DNA from: Syntrophales bacterium | GTDB lineage: Bacteria; Desulfobacterota; Syntrophia; Syntrophales; UBA8958 | Assembly (NCBI GenBank): GCA_026417625.1 | Contig: JAOACW010000014.1 | Location: forward strand, 1-37,635 | Direction: 5' to 3' | Length of the DNA: 37,635 bases | Shown: piece by piece, positions 1 to 8,039 of the stretch | Numbering within the stretch: the stretch's first letter is position 1 | Layout: every line of letters starts with the position of its first letter | Notes under the pieces: generated by a model | The model's database searches: none | Seen by the model: the letters and a program-made list of their open reading frames with translations, nothing else | Told to the model about the DNA's origin: nothing | Made by a program: the position numbers and the translations under genes

Positions 1-19
1 AGATGTGTATAAGAGACAG
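1..19. other. Tn5/Nextera mosaic-end adapter remnant (library artefact)
   Basis: The first 19 bases match exactly the Tn5 transposase mosaic end used in Nextera tagmentation libraries. It sits at the very end of the contig and cuts into the fixC reading frame. It should be trimmed; genomic sequence starts at base 20. It is not evidence of a transposon. Confidence 0.95.
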
Positions 20-387
20 ATTATAGCCCCCCTACTTTCAACCTTATCCGCCAACCAGCGATCAAAGCGGGCCCTGAGTACACTATAACTCCTACAAGGC
101 TCCTCACTTAAGTACGGATCAGTGTAGTTAAAGGTAAGTGTTTTTCCGTTGGCAAGAAGGGTAATTCCCTCTTTTGTGATGCACCTTTCAAATGGGGTAT
201 CTTCCCAAAGTTCTGGAAACATACTGCGAATCGGACCGGTGTAAATACGGCCACCGGTAACATTCTTTGCTCCAGAATAATCACCCCTCTCAAGCACCAG
301 AACTTCCACTCCAGCGCCAGCCAGCGTGTATGCTGCAGAAAGTCCCGCAAGCCCACCTCCCACAACAATTACCTCAAACTTCTCCAT
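20..387 (-). CDS. fixC: FixC / ETF:quinone oxidoreductase-type flavoprotein, N-terminal part only
   Basis: This is the N-terminal 122 codons of a FAD-dependent oxidoreductase; the rest lies off the left edge. The translation begins MEKFEVIVVGGGLAGLSAAY, with the GxGxxG dinucleotide-binding motif at residues 10-15. The following SGAKNVTGG segment is typical of FixC/ETF-QO proteins. A strong ribosome site (GGAAGGAG) sits 5 bases before the ATG. The family passes electrons from electron-transfer flavoprotein (FixAB/EtfAB) to quinone or another membrane carrier. FixA, FixB and FixX are not visible. The gene is divergent from the hydrogenase operon. A likely partner is the acyl-CoA dehydrogenase encoded at 16686-17831 (inference). 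Confidence 0.85.
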
Positions 388-415
388 GATACTCCTTCCC
401 CTAGGTAGAGAGTCC

Positions 416-443
416 ATTATTCACAGACAAAAGAAACTGTCAA
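416..443 (-). promoter_or_regulatory. sigma70-type promoter of fixC
   Basis: On the minus strand TTGACA (438-443) is followed by a 16-base spacer and AATAAT (416-421). This is a perfect -35 and a 5/6 match -10. It would give a leader of about 22 bases before the fixC ATG at 387. Assigned by eye only. Confidence 0.5.
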
Positions 444-519
444 TATAAAAACCTAATCCAAAACAGTTAAACACATAAATCAACATACCGACCGACCTTG
501 AAGACATTTAAATAAAATA

Positions 520-548
520 TTGACCACGGTGAGAACTAATGGTATAGC
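520..548 (+). promoter_or_regulatory. sigma70-type promoter of the hydrogenase operon
   Basis: TTGACC (520-525), a 17-base spacer and TATAGC (543-548) form the best promoter-like pair in the 274-base divergent gap before hoxU. The leader would be about 105 bases. I see no clear FNR-type or sigma54 site next to it. Confidence 0.4.
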
Positions 549-661
549 CGCCATCGGTGTAAAGCAGGAAAGTAGAGCAATAAACTACTCCGGAGAACTG
601 TAGAGATTTACAAGATTTTCCCGAACAAACAATTCCCACAGAAAGGAGACAATGCTCAAAG

Positions 662-2458
662 ATGGAGACTGTTAAAATCACCATTAATGGAGAAGAGATA
701 ACAGCTCCGGCAGGAAGTACTGTGCTTCAGGTTGCAGATCAAGCGGGGATATACATTCCGACGCTCTGCCACCACTCAGCTCTGAAGCCTATTGGGGCAT
801 GCCGTATTTGCCTTGTGGAAGTGAAAGGTGAGCGTAATCTACAAACTGCGTGCACCTTCCCTGTACGGGATGGTATGGTTGTGGAGACTGAAACACCAGC
901 ACTTATAAAGGCTCGAAAATTCATCCTCTCTATGCTCCTATCAGAGAGAAACCACTTTTGTCCTTTCTGCGAAATGAGTGGTAGTTGCGAGCTCCAGGAT
1001 TTGGCATATCGGTATGGACTAGAACATTTTATATACGAAGCCTATACAAAGAGATATCCCATTGACGCCACACACAAACATCTCATTCTAGATCACAACA
1101 GGTGCATACTTTGTGCCCGTTGTATCAGGGCATGCGAAGAAATAGCAGCCAACCATACACTAGGACTCGGCAAACGGGGGTCAGCGACGTTATTAAAATG
1201 TGACACTGATACACCCTGGGGTGAATCTACATGTATTTCCTGTGGCACATGTGCCCAGGTGTGTCCCACTGGAGCCATTATAGATCGCCGTTCATCGTAC
1301 ATGGGCAAAACCAGTCAGATTAGGCAAGTGAAGAGTAGTTGCAACCGTTGTAGTATAGCTTGTGGTTTTCAAATATCGGTAAAGGGTGATCATATAATCC
1401 GTGTAGATAGTGATTGGGAATCTCCTGTAAACGGCGGATTGTTGTGTGAAAGGGGAAGATTCAGGATACTGGAAGAAAAGAGAACACGTATAACTTCCCC
1501 CATGGTCAGGCGGAAAGGAAAACTATATCCTACAACATGGGATGAAGCCCTGGAAGTAACGGCAAACTCAATTAAATCACTAAAAGAAGGCAAGCTGGGC
1601 GTGTACGTTTCCGGCGATATCACCAACGAAGCCCTTTTCGCGATCAAAAAGATGTTTCCGACCGCCACGAAAAATGTCAGATTAGGGACTCTGAGCAACG
1701 TGGCCCCTCGACCACTCGATGGTGCGCCAGCATCATTAAGCGAAATCGCCGCAAGCGATGCGGTACTCATTGTTCAGGAAGACCTGCATGAAAGTCATCC
1801 CGTGGCAGCTTATTTGGTAAAACGTTCCATCGATCAGGGCAGCAAACTTTACATAATAGATGATAATGGAGAAAACACTCTGTCCCCATTTGCATCAGGT
1901 ACATTCGCCGTGAAGGAAATCGAATCAGTGGTGAAACTCCTAGAAACCTCATTAAGACCCGTTGTTCTTTACGGGGCCAACATATCCAATGAGATGTTTG
2001 AAAGCTTGAAAAAACTTCAGGGAAAGGCATCCTTTATACCTCTCGAAAGAGGTTTAAACTTCTGTGCAGCAGCTAATCTGGGAATAAATGGGGTTTTAGA
2101 AACACCGATTGTAGAAGAAGTACTGTACGTGGTTGCAGGTGATGACTATGTTGAAGAATTAAAAGTAGATGAGGCAAAAAAACCTTTTTTAATCGTTCAA
2201 TCCTCTTACTTATCACCCATTGTGAAACACGCAGATGTGTTGCTACCTTCAACAAACTGGTCTGAGAGAATAGGAACTGTAATGGCCACAGATGGTCGAA
2301 TTCAGACCATGAACCAAGCTACAGAAATTAAAGGTGAAGCCAAACAGGATTGGGAGATCCTTTCACTCCTCGGCGGAAAACTGGGTTTAGAGGTGGAACC
2401 CTTCGAAGAGCTATCAAAAGACGTCCTAAAAGCCCTCTCAGGAAAGGAGCATGCATAA
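662..2458 (+). CDS. hoxU: HoxU-like hydrogenase iron-sulfur subunit with NuoG-like C-terminal extension
   Basis: This 598-residue protein is the electron-relay subunit of the adjacent [NiFe] hydrogenase. The N-terminal ferredoxin domain has [2Fe-2S] cysteines C36, C47, C50 and C64. A His/Cys cluster motif (H98, C100, C103, C109) has the HoxU-type RNHxC spacing instead of the H-x3-C of NuoG. Two [4Fe-4S] ferredoxin motifs follow (CILCARC and CISCGTC). Unlike ordinary HoxU (about 240 residues), the chain continues with a fifth CxxC-containing cluster motif (SSCNRCSIAC) and about 300 residues of a shortened molybdopterin-oxidoreductase-like domain, as in NuoG but truncated. GGAG at 645-648 lies 13 bases before the ATG, a rather long spacing. 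The stop overlaps the hoxY start by one base (TAATG). Whether any pterin binds is unknown; NuoG-type domains usually do not bind one. Confidence 0.82.
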   Translation: METVKITINGEEITAPAGSTVLQVADQAGIYIPTLCHHSALKPIGACRICLVEVKGERNLQTACTFPVRDGMVVETETPALIKARKFILSMLLSERNHFCPFCEMSGSCELQDLAYRYGLEHFIYEAYTKRYPIDATHKHLILDHNRCILCARCIRACEEIAANHTLGLGKRGSATLLKCDTDTPWGESTCISCGTCAQVCPTGAIIDRRSSYMGKTSQIRQVKSSCNRCSIACGFQISVKGDHIIRVDSDWESPVNGGLLCERGRFRILEEKRTRITSPMVRRKGKLYPTTWDEALEVTANSIKSLKEGKLGVYVSGDITNEALFAIKKMFPTATKNVRLGTLSNVAPRPLDGAPASLSEIAASDAVLIVQEDLHESHPVAAYLVKRSIDQGSKLYIIDDNGENTLSPFASGTFAVKEIESVVKLLETSLRPVVLYGANISNEMFESLKKLQGKASFIPLERGLNFCAAANLGINGVLETPIVEEVLYVVAGDDYVEELKVDEAKKPFLIVQSSYLSPIVKHADVLLPSTNWSERIGTVMATDGRIQTMNQATEIKGEAKQDWEILSLLGGKLGLEVEPFEELSKDVLKALSGKEHA

Positions 2459-3003
2459 TGACTAAGGTCAAAATAGCCACAGATTGGCTTGCAGGCTGCG
2501 CTGGTTGCCACATGTCTTTTCTGGACATTGATGAAAGAATCTTAAACTTGCTGGAGAAGGTGGAGATCACCTCCAGTCCCATCACTGACCTCAAACATCC
2601 TCCAAAAGATGGGGTTACGGTAGGTATTCTTGAAGGAGCTATCTGCAATACTCACAATGTAGATGTTGCAAAAATGATGCGCGAAAGGTGTCAAATACTC
2701 ATTGCAATGGGTGACTGCGCGGTATTTGGTGGAGTACCTGCGATGAGAAATCTCTGTGGTACAGAAGAAGCCTTAAGAAGAGCCTACTTAGAAGCCGAAA
2801 GTGTAGTGGATGGTTTGATACCTGATTCACCGGAACTTGGTAAACCATTGGAAACAGTGCTTCCGGTGGATAGGGTGGTAAAGGTTGACCTATACATACC
2901 CGGTTGTCCTCCCCGGGCAGATGCTATTTATTACGTCTTAACCGAGCTACTCGCCGGACGATTCCCTGTGGAATTACCGCAGGAACTCCTAACTTACGAT
3001 TAA
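2458..3003 (+). CDS. hoxY: [NiFe] hydrogenase small subunit, HoxY type
   Basis: This 181-residue protein carries the proximal [4Fe-4S] cluster next to the nickel-iron site. Ligand motifs are visible: LAGCAGCHMS (C14, C17), MGDCAVFGG and IPGCPPRAD. There is no signal peptide and no extra C-terminal cluster domain, as expected for a cytoplasmic group 3 HoxY rather than a periplasmic uptake enzyme. The start is the ATG at 2458, which overlaps the hoxU stop and is preceded by AAGGAG; an open frame further upstream is only run-through. hoxH follows after 12 bases, so the two subunits are translated together. Confidence 0.88.
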   Translation: MTKVKIATDWLAGCAGCHMSFLDIDERILNLLEKVEITSSPITDLKHPPKDGVTVGILEGAICNTHNVDVAKMMRERCQILIAMGDCAVFGGVPAMRNLCGTEEALRRAYLEAESVVDGLIPDSPELGKPLETVLPVDRVVKVDLYIPGCPPRADAIYYVLTELLAGRFPVELPQELLTYD

Positions 3004-3015
3004 AGGAGCCTAATT

Positions 3016-4446
3016 ATGGGTCAAAGAAAGATTACCATAGAACCAGTTACACGGATTGAGGGACATGCCCGTGTTACCATTCATCTTAATGAACAAGGTG
3101 AGGTAGAACAAACTTTCTTCCATGTCGATGAGTTCAGGGGTTTGGAGAAGTTCTGTGAGGGACGACCCTATTTTGAAATGCCCCAGATAACCCAGCGTAT
3201 CTGTGGTATATGTCCGGTAAGCCACCACCTAGCCGCGGCAAAAGCATGTGATGCTATTGCTCGTGTAGAAATACCTCGGCCGGCAAAACTCCTCAGGGAA
3301 CTGATGCACATGGGTCAGATAATACAGTCCCACGGCATGCACTTCTTCCACCTTGCGGGACCGGACCTACTTCTAGGCTTCGATGCCGATCCAGCTATAC
3401 GCAACGTGGTGGGAATCATCAAGAATAACGCCGAACTCGCCTTAAAAGCCGTGGCCTTGAGGAGCTACGGTCAAAGGATCATCGAGAAACTGGGAGGTAA
3501 AAGGGTACATCCAAACTTTGCTGTTACCGGGGGAGTCAACGCACCGCTAACACGTAAAATCAGAGAAGAAATCCTATCTGAGTATGACAACGCACTGGAA
3601 ACTGCCAAAATTGCACTACAAACGGCAAAAAATTGGATCGAATCAAACAGTGATTTGGCAGATAACTTTGCTTCATTCCCCTCGGCCTATATGGGTCTCG
3701 TGGATGATGAAGGTGGATTACAAATGTACGAAGGGGAAATCAGGGTGAAGGATAGCAGTGGCAAAATTCTCTCCCAATTCAAGCCGGAATATTACCTGAT
3801 CCACATCGCAGAACATGTAGAATCATGGTCATTCCTGAAGTTCCCCTACTTGAGAAGAGCTGGATGGCCAAAAGGGGTTTACCGTGTTGGACCTTTGGGA
3901 AGGCTCAATGTCTGTGATAAGATAAATACACCACTTGCCAATGAAGAGCTAAGACAATTCAAACAGCTGAACGGAGGGAAACCAATAGAGGGTTCTCTGT
4001 ACTACCACTACGCCCGGATGATTGAGCTTTTACACGCATTGGAGCACTTGCAGGTCCTTCTAGATGATCCGGACATCATGAGTACTGATGTAAGAACAGA
4101 TCCTCCCACAGCGCAATTACCCGGACAGGGTGTTGGTGTAATCGAAGCCCCCAGAGGAACCCTATTCCACGATTACAGTACCGATGAAAACGGTCTTTTA
4201 ACCCGCGTAAACCTCATCGTAGCCACCGGAAACAACAACTGGGCAATGCAAACTGCCGCCGCGCAAGTGGCGAAAAATTTCATAAACGACGGCAAAATAA
4301 CCGAAGGTATGTTGAACCGAGTTGAGGCAGCCATCAGATGCTACGATCCATGCCTGTCCTGTGCAACGCATGCAATTGGCAAAATGCCTTTAGAGGTCAT
4401 TCTTTTTAGCGCGGACGGCAGCATTCTTGATAGAAAATCCCGCTAA
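3016..4446 (+). CDS. hoxH: [NiFe] hydrogenase large (catalytic) subunit, HoxH type
   Basis: This 476-residue protein holds the Ni-Fe(CN)2CO site for reversible H2 oxidation. The N-terminal nickel motif RICGICPVSHH carries C63 and C66; the C-terminal motif DPCLSCATH carries C446 and C449. Family knowledge places processing after H452, which would release a 24-residue C-terminal peptide and so require the HoxW protease encoded next. Length and motifs fit HoxH of group 3 (soluble, cofactor-coupled) hydrogenases. GGAG precedes the ATG by 8 bases. hoxU-hoxY-hoxH form one operon, but no HoxF/HoxE (FMN/NAD-binding) gene is adjacent, so the electron partner is open. Confidence 0.9.
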   Translation: MGQRKITIEPVTRIEGHARVTIHLNEQGEVEQTFFHVDEFRGLEKFCEGRPYFEMPQITQRICGICPVSHHLAAAKACDAIARVEIPRPAKLLRELMHMGQIIQSHGMHFFHLAGPDLLLGFDADPAIRNVVGIIKNNAELALKAVALRSYGQRIIEKLGGKRVHPNFAVTGGVNAPLTRKIREEILSEYDNALETAKIALQTAKNWIESNSDLADNFASFPSAYMGLVDDEGGLQMYEGEIRVKDSSGKILSQFKPEYYLIHIAEHVESWSFLKFPYLRRAGWPKGVYRVGPLGRLNVCDKINTPLANEELRQFKQLNGGKPIEGSLYYHYARMIELLHALEHLQVLLDDPDIMSTDVRTDPPTAQLPGQGVGVIEAPRGTLFHDYSTDENGLLTRVNLIVATGNNNWAMQTAAAQVAKNFINDGKITEGMLNRVEAAIRCYDPCLSCATHAIGKMPLEVILFSADGSILDRKSR

Positions 4447-4462
4447 AGAGGCAAGTCACTCA

Positions 4463-4494
4463 AGGCTACCCCTGTTGTAAATAAGGGGTAGCCT
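4463..4494 (+). promoter_or_regulatory. 11-bp perfect stem-loop between hoxH and hoxW
   Basis: The arms 4463-4473 and 4484-4494 are exact inverse complements with a 10-base loop. No U-run follows, so it is not a classic intrinsic terminator. It lies 10 bases before the hoxW ATG, and the only AGGGG resembling a ribosome site is inside the right arm. It could act as an mRNA 3'-end stabiliser, a partial terminator, or a device that lowers protease translation relative to hoxYH. Role inferred; structure seen. Confidence 0.55.
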
Positions 4495-4504
4495 CTGTTC
4501 AAAA

Positions 4505-5008
4505 ATGGAACAGAAAAAAGTTCTGATCATTGGTCTGGGAAACATTGATCGTGCCGACGATGGTGTTGCATGGTGGATAGTAAATGCCATCCGAAAACGC
4601 CTTGGTCTAAGACCACTCGGGGAGTACGAAACAGGCCTTGAAGAAATGAAAGGTTTCGTTAACGCAATTTTCGTGCACCAGTTAACTCCCGAAATTCTCG
4701 AGGACATCATCGGTTATCAGAAAATCATTTTTGTTGATGCCCACACAGTGCCTAAAGAAAGCGAAGTGTATGTATCATCGGTTACACCATCGTACGAGTC
4801 ACTTCTGTTCTCTCACCACTTAACCGCCCCAACGCTTCTTGCATTCCTCAAGGACCTTTACAACGAAGAACCCCGTGCCTACATTGTTTCCATAAGAGGT
4901 CACGACTTCGACTTTCACCGAAATCTTTCACCAAAAACGATGCAGCTCTTGGAACCTGCTTTAGCTTATATCGAACAACTTTTGCAGCAAGAGGACACAA
5001 AAAAATGA
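4505..5008 (+). CDS. hoxW: Hydrogenase maturation protease, HoxW type (peptidase M52)
   Basis: This 167-residue protein matches the nickel-dependent hydrogenase processing endopeptidases. GLGNIDRADDGV near residues 10-21 is the family GxGNxxRxDDG motif, FVDAHT supplies the second acidic position and HHLTAP the histidine. It should clip the C-terminal peptide of HoxH after nickel insertion. There is no good ribosome site directly before the ATG; a strong stem-loop sits there instead. Its stop overlaps the hslO start (ATGA at 5005-5008), implying coupled translation. General Hyp maturation genes are absent from the window. Confidence 0.82.
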   Translation: MEQKKVLIIGLGNIDRADDGVAWWIVNAIRKRLGLRPLGEYETGLEEMKGFVNAIFVHQLTPEILEDIIGYQKIIFVDAHTVPKESEVYVSSVTPSYESLLFSHHLTAPTLLAFLKDLYNEEPRAYIVSIRGHDFDFHRNLSPKTMQLLEPALAYIEQLLQQEDTKK

Positions 5009-5892
5009 CCAGCTATAACGATCGTCTGATAAGGGTCATCAGTGAGAAGGGAAACGTGCTGGGTCTCGCATGTGCAACTACCCATCTAACAAACGAAGCA
5101 CGAACCATCCATAAAACATCCATTACAGCCACAGCCGCTTTGGGAAGGGCACTAACCGGTGGTGCGCTTATGGCTTCTTTGTTGAAAAGGGACCAACGAC
5201 TATCTTTTAAAATTGAAGGAGATGGTCCACTCAGGAAAATTATTGTCGAAGCAGACAGGAACGGGTACGTTCGCGGCTTCGTTGGAAACCCCCAAGTAGA
5301 AATTCCTCCTAAAAATGGAAAAATCGATGTGGGCAGTGCCGTAGGCAAAAATGGCACTCTCACCGTCATTAAGGATCTCGGTACTAAGAGTCCCCTAACA
5401 GGCATCGTTCGACTGATCACAGGAGAAATTGCGGAGGACCTCACATATTACTACGCCGAATCAGAACAGATTCCCACTGCCATTGGACTCGGTGTATACG
5501 TCAACCCCGATGGGAGTGTTAAGGCAGCAGGCGGGTTTCTAATTCAAACCCTACCTCCGATAGATGAACGAACCACCGATGAACTGATCGATAGAATAAG
5601 CAAAATTAAAACCGTAACTGAACATTTGCTCGCAGGAAAAACAGAAGAAGATCTTATTTCTCTAATATTCGGCCCAATACCTTACCACATACTGGAAAGG
5701 TATCCCCTTTACTTCCGCTGCAGGTGCGACAGAAAGATGATTGAAAAAGTCATCCTTGCCCTAGGAGAAGAAGAGATTTCCTCTATTATAGAAGAAAGGG
5801 GAGAAGCGGAAATCACTTGTGAATTCTGTCGGCAGAACTACTACTTTAACAAACATGAGCTTGAAAACCTATTGAAAATAAAACTCCACTGA
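5005..5892 (+). CDS. hslO: Hsp33 redox-regulated chaperone
   Basis: This 295-residue cytosolic chaperone is normally held inactive by zinc and activated by oxidants plus unfolding. The C-terminal zinc centre is complete: C239 and C241 (CxC) and C272 and C275 (CxxC). The N-terminal holdase domain (for example GRALTGGALMASLLK and GDGPLRKI) is intact and the length is standard. It overlaps hoxW by 4 bases, so it is part of the hydrogenase transcript. This might protect cytosolic proteins when the oxygen-sensitive hydrogenase region meets oxygen (inference). Confidence 0.9.
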   Translation: MTSYNDRLIRVISEKGNVLGLACATTHLTNEARTIHKTSITATAALGRALTGGALMASLLKRDQRLSFKIEGDGPLRKIIVEADRNGYVRGFVGNPQVEIPPKNGKIDVGSAVGKNGTLTVIKDLGTKSPLTGIVRLITGEIAEDLTYYYAESEQIPTAIGLGVYVNPDGSVKAAGGFLIQTLPPIDERTTDELIDRISKIKTVTEHLLAGKTEEDLISLIFGPIPYHILERYPLYFRCRCDRKMIEKVILALGEEEISSIIEERGEAEITCEFCRQNYYFNKHELENLLKIKLH

Positions 5893-5919
5893 GAGTCTAC
5901 GCAGTTGAAAAACGAAAAA

Positions 5920-5986
5920 GGGGACATAGTATCCTGCAAAACATCCTACACACAATAATTTGCGATATCGGCGGTACTATGCCCCC
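5920..5986 (-). terminator. Intrinsic terminator of the minus-strand reductase gene
   Basis: Arms 5920-5931 and 5975-5986 pair over 12 positions with a single A/C mismatch and a loop of about 43 bases. Read on the minus strand the stem ends in CCCC followed by TTTTTCGTTTTTC. It lies just after the stop at 6003. On the plus strand there is no U-run, so it probably does not serve hslO. Confidence 0.65.
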
Positions 5987-6002
5987 CACTGATGTTTCCC
6001 AT

Positions 6003-7928
6003 TCAGATACTGGCCCCTGCAAGGAATCCTTCTCTTATGGCTTCAAGGGCATTTCGAGGTTTGACCGCATCCCCAACCACCTTTACAGATGATACTCCTG
6101 ATAGCGAACCAGCGAGGCTGTTTTCGGAAACCATACCGAGGGCAAGGACCACCGTATCTGTTGGTATCTCCACATCCCTACCGTCTTTCGTAACATGCAC
6201 AGCTTTTTCGGTTATTTCCTTAATCTCCGCACCCGTCATCACCGTGACCTTCTTGTCCTCCAGAAACTTCAGTAATTTCGCACGGCGGGTAATCTCTTCA
6301 TCTGTGGCAATATCAGGAAGCATCTCTACTATTGTGACCACCTTTCCCATCGTAGCGAGGAGACTAGCCGTTTCACAACCTACCATACCACCACCGGCAA
6401 TGACAACATTCTGACCTGTTGTTGCCTTTCCCTGCAGTACTTCTCTGGCCGTAACTACATTCTTACCGTCGATACCTCCAATGGATGGTTTGTACGGATA
6501 AGCCCCCGTAGCTACTATGACAACGTCCGGTTTTTCCTCCTTACAGGTCGCCTCATCATACGTTGAACTAAGTTTAACATTAACGCCCAGTTTCTCCAAC
6601 TGTTTCCCAGCCCAGGTTATATATGAAGTAATTTCACCCTTTCCAGGAGGAACAGCGGCATCCAAAAATTGGCCTCCCAAGCGGTCCATCTTTTCATACA
6701 GGGTAACCTTATGTCCAGCCAATGCGGCAGCCCTGGCAGCTTCTAACCCTGCTGGCCCTCCCCCTACAACTGTTACCTTTTTGGGCTGCTGCGTTTTCTT
6801 GAGTTCATCTCTGTACTCAAATCCAAGGGTCGGATTTACGAGACAGCGAATGGGCTCGTTACGGAACAGCACTTCCAGACAACCTTGCTGACAACCAATG
6901 CAATGTCTGATATCTTCATAGCGACCCTCCGCATATTTTAGGGGCAGCTCAGGATCAGCAAGGGAGGCTCTCCCCATTGCCACAAGGTCTGCTTTGCCTG
7001 AACGCAAAACTTCTTCCGCTACAAGAGGATCGTTTATACGCCCTACTGTGATTACAGGTATATTTACAACCTTCTTCACCTCGGCAGCGTAGTCAGTGAT
7101 CCAGGCCAGGCGAGTTCCCATAGGAGGTATAATAGCTGCTACACTTTCATAAGTACCCGCAGAAATGTGAAGCATATTAACACCCGCCTCTTCTAGTGCT
7201 TTCGCTATAACCTTAGTCTCATCTATGGTGCGCCCACCTACAACATGCTCATCCCCGGAGATACGGAAATCAATCAGAAAGTTCTCACCGCATCTTTTCC
7301 TTATCTCTGCGATTATTTCCAGAGGAAAACGTATACGGTTTTTGAGAGGACCTCCATATTCATCGGTACGTTTGTTGGAATAAGGGGACATAAACTGGGC
7401 TATCAAGTAGCCATGGGCCCCATGCACTTCCACGCCATCAAAACCCGCTTCCTTTGCTCTAAAGGCCGCATCCCCGAACTTCTTCACAATAGTTTTAATT
7501 TCCTCACGGGAAAGTTCCCGGGGTACTTCTCCCAGAACTGGACAGGGTACAGGCGAAGCTGAAACAGGCTGGGCACCCACAAGTGCCGATGTTGTCTGCC
7601 GACCAGCGTGGTATATTTGAGCGATAATTTTTGCACCGGCTTTGTGAACGGCATCGACCAGAAGGGCATGAGACTTAATCTGTTCGTCCTTCCACAGACC
7701 AGGGGTCCAGAATCCCCTACCAATAGGATCAATAGCATAATCTTCCACGATGATGAGTCCCCAACCACCTCTTGCCTTTGCTTCATGATACGCAATGAAA
7801 CGTTCCGTCGCCATACCATCCTGGTCACAAAATACCGTAACCATCGGGGCAACAACAAACCTGTTCTTTATAGTCACTTCACCCACCTTAATGGGTGTCA
7901 GCAATAAACTTTCTCTTTTCTCCGTCAT
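6003..7928 (-). CDS. Old-Yellow-Enzyme-family iron-sulfur flavoprotein, 2,4-dienoyl-CoA / 2-enoate reductase-like
   Basis: This 641-residue enzyme has the three-part layout of FadH and 2-enoate reductases. An FMN-binding TIM barrel spans about 1-340 and includes HGAHGYL (H169, H172, Y174; Y174 is the candidate proton donor). The [4Fe-4S] ligands are C343, C346, C350 and C362. FAD ([12 protein letters not shown], about 385) and NAD(P) ([11 protein letters not shown], about 515) domains follow. Such enzymes reduce C=C bonds of enoyl-CoAs or enoates with NAD(P)H. The substrate cannot be read from sequence. A strong AGGAGG precedes the ATG. It lies 111 bases downstream of the lactonase on the same strand and may share its transcript. 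A 2,4-dienoyl-CoA substrate would fit the nearby beta-oxidation cluster (inference). Confidence 0.8.
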   Translation of the reverse strand: MTEKRESLLLTPIKVGEVTIKNRFVVAPMVTVFCDQDGMATERFIAYHEAKARGGWGLIIVEDYAIDPIGRGFWTPGLWKDEQIKSHALLVDAVHKAGAKIIAQIYHAGRQTTSALVGAQPVSASPVPCPVLGEVPRELSREEIKTIVKKFGDAAFRAKEAGFDGVEVHGAHGYLIAQFMSPYSNKRTDEYGGPLKNRIRFPLEIIAEIRKRCGENFLIDFRISGDEHVVGGRTIDETKVIAKALEEAGVNMLHISAGTYESVAAIIPPMGTRLAWITDYAAEVKKVVNIPVITVGRINDPLVAEEVLRSGKADLVAMGRASLADPELPLKYAEGRYEDIRHCIGCQQGCLEVLFRNEPIRCLVNPTLGFEYRDELKKTQQPKKVTVVGGGPAGLEAARAAALAGHKVTLYEKMDRLGGQFLDAAVPPGKGEITSYITWAGKQLEKLGVNVKLSSTYDEATCKEEKPDVVIVATGAYPYKPSIGGIDGKNVVTAREVLQGKATTGQNVVIAGGGMVGCETASLLATMGKVVTIVEMLPDIATDEEITRRAKLLKFLEDKKVTVMTGAEIKEITEKAVHVTKDGRDVEIPTDTVVLALGMVSENSLAGSLSGVSSVKVVGDAVKPRNALEAIREGFLAGASI

Positions 7929-8039
7929 TGGTTTATCCTCCTTTCTCTCTGAACACTAGGGAACACAATCCCTACACTAGATCTTACCCATGAGCTTAAG
8001 ACAGTTACTTTGGATTATAACCCCACAAATCCTCACATT

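Noticed and set aside
108-368. 86-residue minus-strand frame starting MLWEVGLRDF
   Set aside because: It is an out-of-frame shadow of the fixC fragment, which runs from the ATG at 387 with a strong ribosome site and clear family motifs.
652-675. Eight-codon leader frame (ATG at 652) overlapping the hoxU start
   Set aside because: Only three bases separate it from the GGAG, too close for normal initiation, and the encoded peptide has no regulatory feature.
2350-2457. Upstream extension of the hoxY frame
   Set aside because: It lies wholly inside hoxU and encodes Arg/Lys-rich text unlike HoxY; the ATG at 2458 has AAGGAG and matches the family N-terminus.
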